Source: an uncultured Flavobacteriales bacterium (GTDB lineage: Bacteria > Bacteroidota > Bacteroidia > Flavobacteriales_D > Sanyastnellaceae). Taken from it: DNA of 64,000 bases. Shown here piece after piece: positions 1-7,798 of the stretch; the stretch's first letter is position 1; each line of letters begins with the position of its first letter. The notes under the pieces were generated by a model. It was not told where the DNA came from, ran no database searches, and saw nothing but the letters and a program-made list of their open reading frames with translations. The stretch is taken from contig CALJKR010000051.1 of NCBI GenBank assembly GCA_937974555.1, positions 1 to 64,000 of the forward strand. Reading direction: 5' to 3'. The position numbers were made by a program, and so were the translations under genes.

Positions 1-1210
1 CTGTCTCCAGTGTCAACTGATCATGAGAAGGATTGGGGTAGAGGGTGAGGTCGCTTTGTAAAAACACAGCACCTTCAGACAATGAGCGATTGAGCTTGGC
101 AATGGTATTGAGCGTGGTATCCTTGCCAATGGAACCAAATGCCCCAGTGATATACAAGGTGTCCTTCCATATTTCCATATCCCGTATCATACCGGTCAAT
201 CGGGGAAACCCCGCTTTATTGTACACCGTATCTGTATTCAAAGAAAAATAGCCAAAGTCATTGATTTTCGCTATCCCATGCGATTCCTTCTCCTCAATTT
301 GTGTAAACCATCCTGCCATATACAGTTCATTGTTATACGATTTGAGCGAAACCACACGGCCATTCGGTTGCCAAGGCGAGGGATAAACATTCTTTCCATC
401 ATAATAGGCCAAAAAAGTCTCCTTCTCGAGTCCAAAATTCCCAGGATTAAAACCACCTCCCAACCAAAGTACACCATCATGAACACACATGGTTTCTATG
501 ATTGCATCAGACGTTATTGACGAAGTCACCTGATGAATATCGTTATTGTACACCGATGCAAAATGGAAGATCTCGCGCGCATAGTCTCTGAAATACCCTC
601 CAACAAAAAGTGTGTCATGATAAAACGCAAGCGCTTTGCCAAATCCAACATCTACAAAAAAATCAACCAGCGGCTCTACTTTTTCACCATCATATCTAAA
701 TACAAGATTGGCTGAATCTCCTGAACAATCATTAAAACCACCAGCCACATATAGATGGGAGTCATACTGCATCATTTCATAAATTGAAAAGTCGTGTGGG
801 CCGCCCTCTATGGTATCCCAATTTGTTCCATTCCATTTGATAAAGCAAGAGTTGTCATAAGACTTTAAAGGATTGATAGAATAAATTTCACCATTATAGG
901 TGCCGATGGTTTTAAACGAAATTTGACCTGCTCCCTCCGTTTCTAGCACATCTCCTATCCTGTTCCAATGCTCACCATTCCATATTGCCGGCATTCTCCA
1001 TGTTTCACAAGAACGAGTAAACGGTAAATCTCCACTCATTAGCAACTTATTTCCTACTTCATCCACCGCCAATTCATATCCACAACTTGAATAATATCGA
1101 CATCCAAACCCCCCATCCAAATCTTTCCACAATTGCCCTTCACAAATTGAAATGCCACAAAAGCCAAAGTAACTTCCCAAAAAAATAATTACTCTTTGAC
1201 AAAGGTGCAT
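1..1210 (-). CDS. Secreted T9SS cargo with beta-propeller-like repeats (C-terminus outside window)
   Basis: Reading the minus strand from the ATG at 1210-1208 gives an open frame to base 1, about 403 residues, with no stop. The N-terminus has a hydrophobic stretch (residues about 7-20) consistent with a signal peptide. Five blade-like motifs of the form (L/F)-Y/F-x-x-G-x-F recur about every 50 residues (HLYVAGGF, TLFVGGYF, VLWLGGGF, ELYMAGWF, TLYITGAF), as in delta-60/kelch-like secreted propellers. The visible end, LTLYPNPSHDQLTLET, is the start of a type A T9SS sorting domain, so the protein is predicted to be exported through the outer membrane by the gliding/T9SS machinery. The last 60 or so residues lie beyond the window. 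Substrate and role cannot be read from sequence. Confidence 0.8.
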   Translation of the reverse strand, partial: MHLCQRVIIFLGSYFGFCGISICEGQLWKDLDGGFGCRYYSSCGYELAVDEVGNKLLMSGDLPFTRSCETWRMPAIWNGEHWNRIGDVLETEGAGQISFKTIGTYNGEIYSINPLKSYDNSCFIKWNGTNWDTIEGGPHDFSIYEMMQYDSHLYVAGGFNDCSGDSANLVFRYDGEKVEPLVDFFVDVGFGKALAFYHDTLFVGGYFRDYAREIFHFASVYNNDIHQVTSSITSDAIIETMCVHDGVLWLGGGFNPGNFGLEKETFLAYYDGKNVYPSPWQPNGRVVSLKSYNNELYMAGWFTQIEEKESHGIAKINDFGYFSLNTDTVYNKAGFPRLTGMIRDMEIWKDTLYITGAFGSIGKDTTLNTIAKLNRSLSEGAVFLQSDLTLYPNPSHDQLTLET

Positions 1211-1429
1211 GATTGTGTGGTTTGGTTGGTTTGGTCCGTATTAAACATTCATCGAAAAAGGAAAATTTCTATTGTCCTTCATTGTATAAAGTAACAACAT
1301 TTTTTCTATTATTTCATGCGGGAAAACACTGAATTTAATTTTACATGTTCTTTCTATGGATGAATGCCAATCCATATAAGTGAAGTACTACATTGCAGCC
1401 TTTTCACTTTTAGTACAAATCCCAACAAG

Positions 1430-1449
1430 AATTAGTATATGTACTAATT
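1430..1449. repeat. Perfect 8-bp inverted repeat, candidate operator
   Basis: AATTAGTA (1430-1437), spacer TATG, TACTAATT (1442-1449). The same TAGTAC/GTACTA half-site also occurs near 1384-1390 and 1410-1416. The cluster lies in the 295-base gap between two divergent genes, upstream of the HD-gene promoter. Another 7-bp inverted repeat is at 1355-1376. Otherwise the gap 1211-1493 shows no gene or RNA that I recognise. Confidence 0.4.
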
Positions 1450-1493
1450 TCAAAGGTTAGGCTTTTGTAAGTCTATTCCTCGATGTTTCCCCG

Positions 1494-1501
1494 TATTTTT
1501 G
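1494..1501 (+). promoter_or_regulatory. -7 box TATTTTTG of the HD gene
   Basis: Matches the Bacteroidota -7 consensus TAnnTTTG and ends 4 bases before the ATG at 1506, predicting a leaderless mRNA. The only TTTG upstream (1464-1467) is 26 bases away, longer than the usual 19-21, so the -33 element is uncertain. Confidence 0.55.
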
Positions 1502-1505
1502 CCCC

Positions 1506-2732
1506 ATGGCGCAATACTTCCGCAAGATTATCAATGACCCGGTGTATGGTTTTATTACCATCCGCCATCCGTTTATTTTTGAACTGATCAATCACCCGGC
1601 TTTCCAAAGACTGCGCCGCATCAGCCAACTGGGCCTGAGCCACCTGGTGTACCCGGGTGCCATCCACAACCGTTTTCAACATGCCCTGGGTGCCATGCAC
1701 TTGATGCAAAATGCCATCGACGAACTTCGTGTGCGTGGGGTGGAAATTTCGGTGAGCGAAGAAGAAGGTCTCTTGGCCGCCATTCTATTGCACGATATCG
1801 GTCATGGCCCATACAGCCACGCGCTGGAACACAGCATCGTCGGTGGGGTGCACCATGAGGATATCAGCGCTGGTTTGATGGACCAAATGAATCAACAAAT
1901 GGGTGGGCGACTGCAAACCGCCATTGACATATTTAACAACGAATATCCCAAGGCTTTCATGCACAGCCTCGTGAGCAGCCAGCTGGACATGGATCGCCTG
2001 GACTACCTGGCCCGTGATAGCTTCTTCTCGGGCGTGGTGGAAGGTCAAGTGGGTTCTGAACGCATCATCAAAATGATGGATGTCGTGGACAATCAACTGG
2101 TGGTGGAAGAAAAAGGGATTTACAGCGTAGAGAAATTTATCGTCGCGCGGAGATTCATGTACTGGCAGGTCTACCTCCACAAAACCGTATTGAGCGCAGA
2201 ATACATGCTGGTGAATACATTGCGTCGGGCCAAAGAATTGGTGGAAGGGGGACACGAACTCTGGAGCACCCCTGCGCTGGGTTTCTTTTTGCACAACAAC
2301 TTTGACAAGGCCGAGTTTTTCCAGCATCCGGAAGCCCTTCAGAATTTCTTGCAATTGGACGACCAAGACGTGTTGAGCGCACTCAAAGTATGGCAACACA
2401 GTACGGACTTTGTCTTGCGCACCTTGTCCACCATGTTGGTAGAACGAAAGTTGTTCAAAATACAAATTCTGACCGAAGCTCCCAGTGCTGAACTTTTGGA
2501 AAATCAAATTCAAAAAATCGCGCAGCAACACAACATCAGCGCGCGCGAAGCCGCGTACTTTGTGATGACCGGCGAGGCCGCCAATCGCGCTTACAGCCAG
2601 AGTGGCGACATCATCCTCATCAAAATGAAAAACGGGCAGGTATTGAATGCCGCCGAAGTCAGTGAGCACCTGAGCCTAGCGCCCATTACCCGTGAAGTGC
2701 GCAAGTGGTTCTTGGCTGGACCCAGGGCATAG
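1506..2732 (+). CDS. HD-domain phosphohydrolase (SAMHD1/dGTPase-like)
   Basis: 408 residues, a usual length for the bacterial HD phosphohydrolases related to SAMHD1 and dGTPases, which hydrolyse dNTPs or related nucleotides in the cytoplasm. Visible motifs are H..RFQHALG (residues 54-62), the metal-binding LLHDIGHGPYSH (95-105) and DMDRLDYLARD (161-171). Together they give the H...HD...D ligand set of the family. The N-terminus KIINDPVYGFI is also typical. The start is supported by the -7 box ending 4 bases upstream. It is transcribed alone, divergent from the T9SS protein and convergent with the ATPase gene 3 bases downstream. The exact nucleotide substrate is not determined by these motifs. 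Confidence 0.9.
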   Translation: MAQYFRKIINDPVYGFITIRHPFIFELINHPAFQRLRRISQLGLSHLVYPGAIHNRFQHALGAMHLMQNAIDELRVRGVEISVSEEEGLLAAILLHDIGHGPYSHALEHSIVGGVHHEDISAGLMDQMNQQMGGRLQTAIDIFNNEYPKAFMHSLVSSQLDMDRLDYLARDSFFSGVVEGQVGSERIIKMMDVVDNQLVVEEKGIYSVEKFIVARRFMYWQVYLHKTVLSAEYMLVNTLRRAKELVEGGHELWSTPALGFFLHNNFDKAEFFQHPEALQNFLQLDDQDVLSALKVWQHSTDFVLRTLSTMLVERKLFKIQILTEAPSAELLENQIQKIAQQHNISAREAAYFVMTGEAANRAYSQSGDIILIKMKNGQVLNAAEVSEHLSLAPITREVRKWFLAGPRA

Positions 2733-2735
2733 CGC

Positions 2736-3938
2736 TTAATACAATAACCCAAACATCCACAACGGAATCGTTTTGAGCGTCGGAAACTCGATGTCATCTT
2801 TTACAACCCAAGCATTGTCTTTTTCAGCCAGTTGCTTTTGTCCCTTGCTCTTTCCGCCTACCTCAAAAAGATATTTGCCATTGACCAAAAAGTCCCCCTG
2901 CTTGGGCATTTGCACTTTCTGAGTTGGTGAAAGTTGAGAGAGGAAAAATGTCTCGCGAACGGTACCTATGGCCACTTCCATTTCTGAAAGTGCAAAAAGT
3001 AGTGTCGTGTTATTCAAAAATATTTTCTCCGGTTTCTGCAATACCGCTATGCTATGCCCTACAGGAAATAACAATGAAATGATCTTGGCCTGCTCCAAAT
3101 AATGCAGATAGTGATTCAATGTATTTCTGTGAATGCCTGTTTTTTCGGCAAGCTTGCTGATATTGGGTTTGAAAGGAACCTGCTGTGAAATGACATAAAC
3201 CAACTGCAATAATTTCTTGGCATTTCGAATGTCAAAATCTTTCATTTCCGCCATGTCTACTTCAACGATTGTTCTGATCAGCTGATTGATGCGTTGATGC
3301 ACCGTAGATACATCTTCCAATCCAAATGGATAGTATCCAAATTTCAAATACTGCCTAAAGTGTTCCAATGGCCGAAAACCTTTGGGTAATTTTTGCATCA
3401 TTTCGTGACCCTTTTGCAATACATCTTCCAAATCCATGGTTGGCAGATCAACGATTTTCTGCATCGACAAATATTCACGATAAGACAATCCTTGCAATTC
3501 ATACATCAGCGCACGTCTGCTCAGATCTCCTTCTTGCTTGGAGATATCGATGATCGAGGAGCCTGTAAAAATGATTTTTAAGTCCGGAAAAAAGTCGTAA
3601 ATATTTTTAATCTCTTGCGCCCAATTTTGGTATTTGTGGACTTCGTCCAGTACAATGATTTCACCTCCATTTTTGTAGAAATCGGTCACAGTGCTTTTCA
3701 AAGAATGGAACGTAAAGTAGAGGTCATCCAAAGAGAAATAGGCCGCCTTGTTGGCCGATAAATTTTGTTCTTTGATCCACTGCAAAAGAAGCGTTGTTTT
3801 ACCAGTACCTCTAGCGCCTTTTACACCAATCAATCTATTGTTCCATTGGATGGAATGGAATAAATAGCGTTTGAATTCCAAGGAAGTAGCCCTGACCAAG
3901 CGCTCGGATTGTTCCAACAAAATGTTCATCTTTTGCAT
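2736..3938 (-). CDS. AAA-family ATPase with DUF4143-type C-terminus
   Basis: A 400-residue ATP-binding protein of the AAA_14/DUF4143 group, which is widespread and often behaves as an accessory gene, with no settled role. Walker A is GARGTGKTT (residues 41-49), Walker B IIVLDEVH (94-101) and a sensor-1 like FTGSS (124-128). A winged-helix-like segment (KLAEKTGIHRNTLNHYL) and a C-terminal nuclease-like DUF4143 region follow. An upstream in-frame ATG at 3983 exists, but the -7 box TATATTTG at 3950-3957 lies inside that extension, so translation most likely begins at 3938 (or 3929). Transcribed alone. A 10-bp inverted repeat spans its promoter. Confidence 0.85.
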   Translation of the reverse strand: MQKMNILLEQSERLVRATSLEFKRYLFHSIQWNNRLIGVKGARGTGKTTLLLQWIKEQNLSANKAAYFSLDDLYFTFHSLKSTVTDFYKNGGEIIVLDEVHKYQNWAQEIKNIYDFFPDLKIIFTGSSIIDISKQEGDLSRRALMYELQGLSYREYLSMQKIVDLPTMDLEDVLQKGHEMMQKLPKGFRPLEHFRQYLKFGYYPFGLEDVSTVHQRINQLIRTIVEVDMAEMKDFDIRNAKKLLQLVYVISQQVPFKPNISKLAEKTGIHRNTLNHYLHYLEQAKIISLLFPVGHSIAVLQKPEKIFLNNTTLLFALSEMEVAIGTVRETFFLSQLSPTQKVQMPKQGDFLVNGKYLFEVGGKSKGQKQLAEKDNAWVVKDDIEFPTLKTIPLWMFGLLY

Positions 3939-3943
3939 ATTAT

Positions 3944-3972
3944 ATTGTGCAAATATATCTTTTTTGCACAAT
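3944..3972. promoter_or_regulatory. Promoter with overlapping perfect 10-bp inverted repeat
   Basis: ATTGTGCAAA (3944-3953) and TTTGCACAAT (3963-3972) form a perfect inverted repeat with a 9-base spacer. The minus-strand -7 box TATATTTG (3950-3957) lies within it, and CAAA at 3974-3977 could be the -33 element (spacing 16). A protein bound here would block RNA polymerase, so this looks like an operator for the ATPase gene. Confidence 0.55.
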
Positions 3973-4023
3973 TCAAAGGGCAATTATCAAAATATCAAAA
4001 TCAGTAAAACTTGAATTGGGCAT

Positions 4024-4048
4024 AAAAAAACCGCCCTAAGGCGGTTTT
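4024..4048 (-). terminator. Intrinsic terminator of the lipocalin-like lipoprotein gene
   Basis: On the minus strand, stem AAAACCGCC / GGCGGTTTT with loop TTAG is followed by a seven-T tract. It lies 20 bases after the stop codon at 4068. Confidence 0.85.
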
Positions 4049-4067
4049 CAATATCTTGAAGAAACAA

Positions 4068-4439
4068 TTAGTCTTGTTTCCATTTGTACAAATCACCATT
4101 ATCATCCTTGTACCAAAGTTCTTTGTTGGCCAAGCGAACAATGGTATATGTTTCATCACCCAAAACATTGGTGAAAACCACTTCTGTTTTCAGTGTTGCC
4201 CATTCCCAAGTACCTGAAACCTCACCAAAAGAGCTAGAAAAAGTATAGGTACCATCGTCTTTGATGGACATATTCCAATCGAGAGAAGTTTGACCTGAAA
4301 ACTCTTCAATGGTCCATTCCCCTTCCAAGCGGGCATCCTTAGAGCGCAAGCTTAAACCAGGACCCTCTTCGTAACGACTACAAGAAGAAACGATCGTCAT
4401 CACCAACAACGACGCGAATAAGAATAATTTGTTTTTCAT
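4068..4439 (-). CDS. Small lipoprotein, lipocalin-like
   Basis: 123 residues from the ATG at 4439 (MKNKLFLFASLLV...). A lipoprotein signal peptide ends at the lipobox VSSC (Cys20), so it is predicted to be lipid-anchored in the envelope. The mature part contains LEGEWTIEEFSG, DDGTYTFSSSFGEVSGTWEW and a final LYKWKQD. The pattern resembles the small lipocalin-like/DUF5004 lipoproteins of Bacteroidota, in which W and G residues mark strand starts. An in-frame ATG at 4469 is rejected because the -7 box lies between the two starts. Its own promoter and terminator make it monocistronic. Ligand unknown. Confidence 0.75.
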   Translation of the reverse strand: MKNKLFLFASLLVMTIVSSCSRYEEGPGLSLRSKDARLEGEWTIEEFSGQTSLDWNMSIKDDGTYTFSSSFGEVSGTWEWATLKTEVVFTNVLGDETYTIVRLANKELWYKDDNGDLYKWKQD

Positions 4440-4455
4440 ATTATTTGAATTTCCC

Positions 4456-4463
4456 CAAATATA
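4456..4463 (-). promoter_or_regulatory. -7 box TATATTTG of the lipocalin-like gene
   Basis: Exact TAnnTTTG on the minus strand, 17 bases before the ATG at 4439. It lies just downstream of the previous gene's terminator. No well-spaced -33 TTTG is evident. Confidence 0.55.
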
Positions 4464-4478
4464 AATCAAAGCAACAAA

Positions 4479-4498
4479 AAACCGCCCGAAGGCGGTTT
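4479..4498 (-). terminator. Intrinsic terminator with C(UUCG)G tetraloop
   Basis: Minus-strand stem AAACCGCC / GGCGGTTT closed by TTCG, an extra-stable tetraloop, followed by TTTTTT. It ends the lipoprotein gene whose stop is at 4523 and is nearly identical in stem to the terminator at 4024-4048. Confidence 0.85.
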
Positions 4499-4522
4499 AT
4501 GGAAAACGAAAACAACAAAACT

Positions 4523-4903
4523 TTAAAGGGTCAATTGCTGATTCAAACAGCCCCCGTCTTCAATTTTAACTGAACCCTCCCACCAAGTAGTACCATCTTG
4601 ATCAACTACCTTGTATGAAATGGATGCTGAATCATCACCTTCCAGATCCACGCTTTCAGTCACAGCTCCTCCATCTCCGCAGTCAGGTGTATTTACACTA
4701 TACACGTCTGCCGCTGATGACCCGATTACTTCGTTGTTCAGATAAAATGTAAAAGATGTAGCGCCAACAGTGCTCGCATAAAGAGCTACACCTTGTCCAT
4801 ACCAAAACGTAACTTTTCCACTTGTGTCCTTGTTACACGAAGACATTGTTGTAAGCATTAAAATTGCACCCAGTGCTACCAAAAAGAAACTTGTTTTTTT
4901 CAT
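4523..4903 (-). CDS. Small putative lipoprotein, function unknown
   Basis: 126 residues with a lipoprotein signal peptide (MKKTSFFLVALGAILMLTT, lipobox MSSC, Cys23). The mature region is acidic and beta-rich (VTFWYGQGVALYAS, TSFTFYLNNEVIGSS, ISYKVVDQDGTTWWEGSVKI) with Cys residues at TPDCGDGG and GGCLN that could pair. I do not recognise a family; it resembles many small envelope lipoproteins of the phylum. Monocistronic between its own promoter and terminator. It sits in tandem with the next lipoprotein and divergent from an HTH regulator. Confidence 0.7.
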   Translation of the reverse strand: MKKTSFFLVALGAILMLTTMSSCNKDTSGKVTFWYGQGVALYASTVGATSFTFYLNNEVIGSSAADVYSVNTPDCGDGGAVTESVDLEGDDSASISYKVVDQDGTTWWEGSVKIEDGGCLNQQLTL

Positions 4904-4922
4904 AATTGTTGAATTTTAATTT

Positions 4923-4930
4923 CAAAATTA
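4923..4930 (-). promoter_or_regulatory. -7 box TAATTTTG of the small lipoprotein
   Basis: Matches TAnnTTTG on the minus strand, 19 bases before the ATG at 4903. A second TTTG lies at 4943-4946, but the spacing (12) is shorter than normal. Confidence 0.5.
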
Positions 4931-5029
4931 CACGTTTTTATACAAATTACACATTTATGTATAAACAATGGGTATTTTTTTTACACAATCGGAAATAAAG
5001 GGAAACAGATTTATGCGGTACTTCGTTAA

Positions 5030-5341
5030 GTGAAAATTCACATCGGACATACCGTTGAACAAGCAGTAAGAAACTCAGGAATGAGCATCACAGCGTTAGC
5101 TGAAAAGCTCAAGGTGTCGCGCAAAACTATATACAATTATTTCGACGATGAAGATTTGGACAAATCAATTGTTTCACGATTCGAAAAAATTTTAAATGTC
5201 CCCATTCTCCCTGAATCTGCACTCTTTGAAAAATCCGGAGACGTAAATTGGAACAACGCCGAAAAGGAAGCTGCCTACTGGAGAGCCAAGTATATCGATC
5301 TCCTAGAACGATATACCCAGCTGCTCGAGAAAAATAAATAA
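5030..5341 (+). CDS. Small HTH DNA-binding protein
   Basis: 103 residues. The N-terminal half carries a Cro/XRE-type helix-turn-helix (TALAEKLKVSRKTIYNYF, residues 21-38). The C-terminal third (AEKEAAYWRAKYIDLLERYTQLLEKNK) is a likely coiled coil for dimerisation, as in many small Bacteroidota regulators. It starts with GTG at 5030. A six-codon frame, ATG at 5013 (MRYFVK), ends in a TGA (5031-5033) overlapping this GTG. TACTTCG (5019-5025), a poor -7 box, ends 4 bases before the GTG. It is divergent from the lipoprotein at 4523-4903, which makes that gene a candidate target. Confidence 0.75.
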   Translation: MKIHIGHTVEQAVRNSGMSITALAEKLKVSRKTIYNYFDDEDLDKSIVSRFEKILNVPILPESALFEKSGDVNWNNAEKEAAYWRAKYIDLLERYTQLLEKNK

Positions 5342-5350
5342 TGACTGGCC

Positions 5351-7618
5351 TTACAACTGTATGCGGAGGGTGACCATGTAATTGCGCAGGGCCTGGGGAT
5401 AGTAAAATCGCTCCGTAACCTGCTGCTCATATATGTAACTGTATGTGTAACCATTGGTCACATATCCGCGATTCAATACATTATTCACCCAAAATCCTAC
5501 TTCACCACTTACTTTTCCTGCCTTCCATGACTTGCTCAATTGGGTGTCGTTTACCCAATATCCGGGCATGCTGCGCCCCGCATCGCTGGTGTTGTCCAAG
5601 TATTGCTTCCCTACCCATTTGCTCATCCAACGCCAATTCCATCCGCCTTTCCACTCTTTCTCCAATACGGCTGCTCCAATTACACTGGGTGAAAAACTGA
5701 TGTCCGTGTGGTGATGCTCGATATTCAATACCTCGTAACCGTTGGTGTAATCCGCAATCTTCTCTTCAAAATGCTCGATCTTATTTTGAGACAAGGTGGT
5801 GTTCATTGCAATCTGCCACTTTCTGCCCAACTGATGCGCCAACTCCAACTCCAATCCGCGTCGGTAACTATTGGGGATATTGACCCTGATGGGTGCTCCG
5901 ACATCGTTTACCGCTCCTGTCAATACCAATTGATCTTTGTACTGCATCCAATACGCATTGACTTTGAATCGGGCCAAAGGATGGTTGTATTGCCAATTCA
6001 TTTCTATGTCCAACATGCGCTCTGGATTGGGCTTCTGGGCGTTGTCAACGTAATCATTTCTATTGGGCTCCTTGCTTACATAACCCGCATATAACTGCAA
6101 ATGCTGACGATCGGTTAAACCAAAATCGACTCCCAATTTGGGATTAAAAAACAACAGGTTGTCTTCTATGTCATAACCTCTTAAATCATTGTCCGTTCCG
6201 GAAGTGGTATACTGCACCGCACGCAATTGGGCATCTGCCCAAAGTTGCCATCTCCCTTGATTCAATGTGTACTGGACATAGGTGTTGTGGTCTCGCTTTT
6301 GCGAAGCGCCACGATAATAAGGCTCCTGCCATTGCGCCAAAGGAATGGGATTCACGTCAATTACCTCTCCCCAATGTTTTCCATTGTACAACATGGTCAT
6401 GGCTCCCCACTTCAATTGGTGGTTTCCTGTGTGCCATGTCTGATCTACAGTGGCTCCCCATAGATGATTGTCCAACCAACGTCTTCTCACCAAATCTACT
6501 GTCTCGGATATGGTGGTATCGGCATCAATCACGGAATAAATGGCTCCCCATCCGTAGTTGTATACGGAGGTTCCCAATTTCTGTTCTTCAAAATATCCTG
6601 CCCCGCGCGTATGAAACACTGCCGCATGCCACTGACTATTTCCTTTGCTCACGCGATAATGCAATTGCTGGTGGTGCTGCTGGTATTGGTCGACTTGATT
6701 GGGGTAAGTGTAATAGTTGTAATTGCGTCCTGAGGATAGAAGATTCGCAGTCTGCGCCTCACTCAATCCATTGCGTCCGGCAAATGCCAACAATGCCGCA
6801 TTGCTCTGGTTGTATACCAACTCATGCGGCACACCATACCATGCCTGATAGGTGCGCTCATTGCCTCCAAATGCCGTGGCTTGTAAATACCCAGAGCCCA
6901 ACTTCTTCTCTACATTGAATTGATAACCTTTCAATCGAGATGACGCCCGGTCGATATATCCCAAGGACTGTATTTGAGACAACCTACCCGACCATTTCCA
7001 ATTCCCCTTCAAAGCTCCAGAATGATATGAAAAAGTCTGTCGCTGAGTACGAAAGGAGCCCAACATGGATTGATATTCAAATCTTGGCTGAACGGATGAG
7101 GTGAATGTATTCATGTGTATTGAACAACCAAACGAGCCGGGACCTGCCGTACTCGATCCCGCTCCACGCTGAATCTGAACCTGCTGGGTGCCACTGGCCA
7201 AATCAGGAATATTCACCCAGTATACTTGCTGACTTTCCGCGTCATTCAACGGTATCCCATTCAAACAAATATTGATTCGAGATGGATCACTGCCCCTGAT
7301 CCACAATCCAGTATAGCCAATTCCTGCCCCCGCATCACTGGTGGTGACCAAAGACGGAGTAAAGCGCAACAAATAAGGAACATCTTGGCCGTTGTTCAAC
7401 TTTTGAATGTCCTTCTTCAGCAGATTGGTATGCGCCACCGCCGACTGACTACCCACCATGTAATCGACTATCTCGATGACGGGACTAGGGTCGCCGATGA
7501 CAATGGGGCGAATCGGTAAAATTTTCGCTACAGTGTCCTTTTGAATTTCAGGTTGTGCCCAAACACAACCAGCAGTCATCACTCCCAACAACAGGAGTTT
7601 TGTTTTTTTTGTAAACAT
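5351..7618 (-). CDS. TonB-dependent receptor for thiamine or a precursor
   Basis: 755-residue outer-membrane receptor. A signal peptide (MFTKKTKLLLLGVMTAGCVWAQ) is followed by a plug domain (about residues 65-170, with GQDVPYLLRFTPSLV, LWIRGSDPSRIN and VQIQRGAGSSTAGPGSFG). The rest is a 22-strand-type barrel with many aromatic-ended strands, ending VTLRIQL. Its leader carries a TPP riboswitch, so I infer uptake of thiamine, a thiamine phosphate or the pyrimidine moiety. This agrees with known riboswitch-controlled TonB receptors of the phylum. It is transcribed alone and convergent with the HTH gene 9 bases away. No inner-membrane thiamine transporter is visible next to it. Confidence 0.88.
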   Translation of the reverse strand: MFTKKTKLLLLGVMTAGCVWAQPEIQKDTVAKILPIRPIVIGDPSPVIEIVDYMVGSQSAVAHTNLLKKDIQKLNNGQDVPYLLRFTPSLVTTSDAGAGIGYTGLWIRGSDPSRINICLNGIPLNDAESQQVYWVNIPDLASGTQQVQIQRGAGSSTAGPGSFGCSIHMNTFTSSVQPRFEYQSMLGSFRTQRQTFSYHSGALKGNWKWSGRLSQIQSLGYIDRASSRLKGYQFNVEKKLGSGYLQATAFGGNERTYQAWYGVPHELVYNQSNAALLAFAGRNGLSEAQTANLLSSGRNYNYYTYPNQVDQYQQHHQQLHYRVSKGNSQWHAAVFHTRGAGYFEEQKLGTSVYNYGWGAIYSVIDADTTISETVDLVRRRWLDNHLWGATVDQTWHTGNHQLKWGAMTMLYNGKHWGEVIDVNPIPLAQWQEPYYRGASQKRDHNTYVQYTLNQGRWQLWADAQLRAVQYTTSGTDNDLRGYDIEDNLLFFNPKLGVDFGLTDRQHLQLYAGYVSKEPNRNDYVDNAQKPNPERMLDIEMNWQYNHPLARFKVNAYWMQYKDQLVLTGAVNDVGAPIRVNIPNSYRRGLELELAHQLGRKWQIAMNTTLSQNKIEHFEEKIADYTNGYEVLNIEHHHTDISFSPSVIGAAVLEKEWKGGWNWRWMSKWVGKQYLDNTSDAGRSMPGYWVNDTQLSKSWKAGKVSGEVGFWVNNVLNRGYVTNGYTYSYIYEQQVTERFYYPQALRNYMVTLRIQL

Positions 7619-7637
7619 GATAAAAAAATAAAAGCAC

Positions 7638-7654
7638 TCTTGGTCATGACAAGA
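7638..7654 (-). promoter_or_regulatory. Possible riboswitch expression-platform hairpin
   Basis: Minus strand TCTTG-TCATGAC-CAAGA followed by a T-rich run leading to the ATG at 7618. It could act as a terminator or structure around the start region when TPP is bound. The stem is short, so this is an inference. Confidence 0.4.
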
Positions 7655-7762
7655 ATATTTTCTTTGTTTCCCTTGGCAGCATGACCTGCCCAGGTTCCCT
7701 TGTCGAAAGAAGACAAGAAGGGTTTGATCTCAGCCTACCCGTTGATAGGCACCCCTTGGGAC
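7655..7762 (-). promoter_or_regulatory. TPP riboswitch (THI element)
   Basis: On the minus strand the conserved blocks occur in order: GGGGTGCC; hairpin GCCTA...TAGGC leading into CTGAGA; ACCC; a variable hairpin CTTGTC...GACAAG; GAACCTG; a GGCAG...CTGCC helix with the GGTCATGC loop; and AAGGGAA. These are the thiamine-pyrophosphate sensing bases and helices of the THI element. It lies between a strong promoter (7767-7795) and the TonB receptor at 5351-7618, so receptor synthesis should fall when TPP is plentiful. Confidence 0.93.
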
Positions 7763-7766
7763 TTGG

Positions 7767-7795
7767 CAAATATAAAAAAGGTTTGAAAAAACAAA
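7767..7795 (-). promoter_or_regulatory. Promoter of the riboswitch-controlled receptor
   Basis: -7 box TATATTTG (7767-7774) with a -33 TTTG at 7792-7795, spacing 17. Transcription would start at about 7761, directly at the riboswitch aptamer. Confidence 0.65.
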
Positions 7796-7798
7796 AAC

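Noticed and set aside
1785..2669. Long open frame (294 codons) on the minus strand
   Set aside because: It is antisense to the well-supported HD phosphohydrolase, and its translation has no domain or start signal.
6265..6918. 217-codon plus-strand frame
   Set aside because: Antisense to the TonB receptor barrel; the translation is low-quality with many Cys/His/Pro and no recognisable domain.
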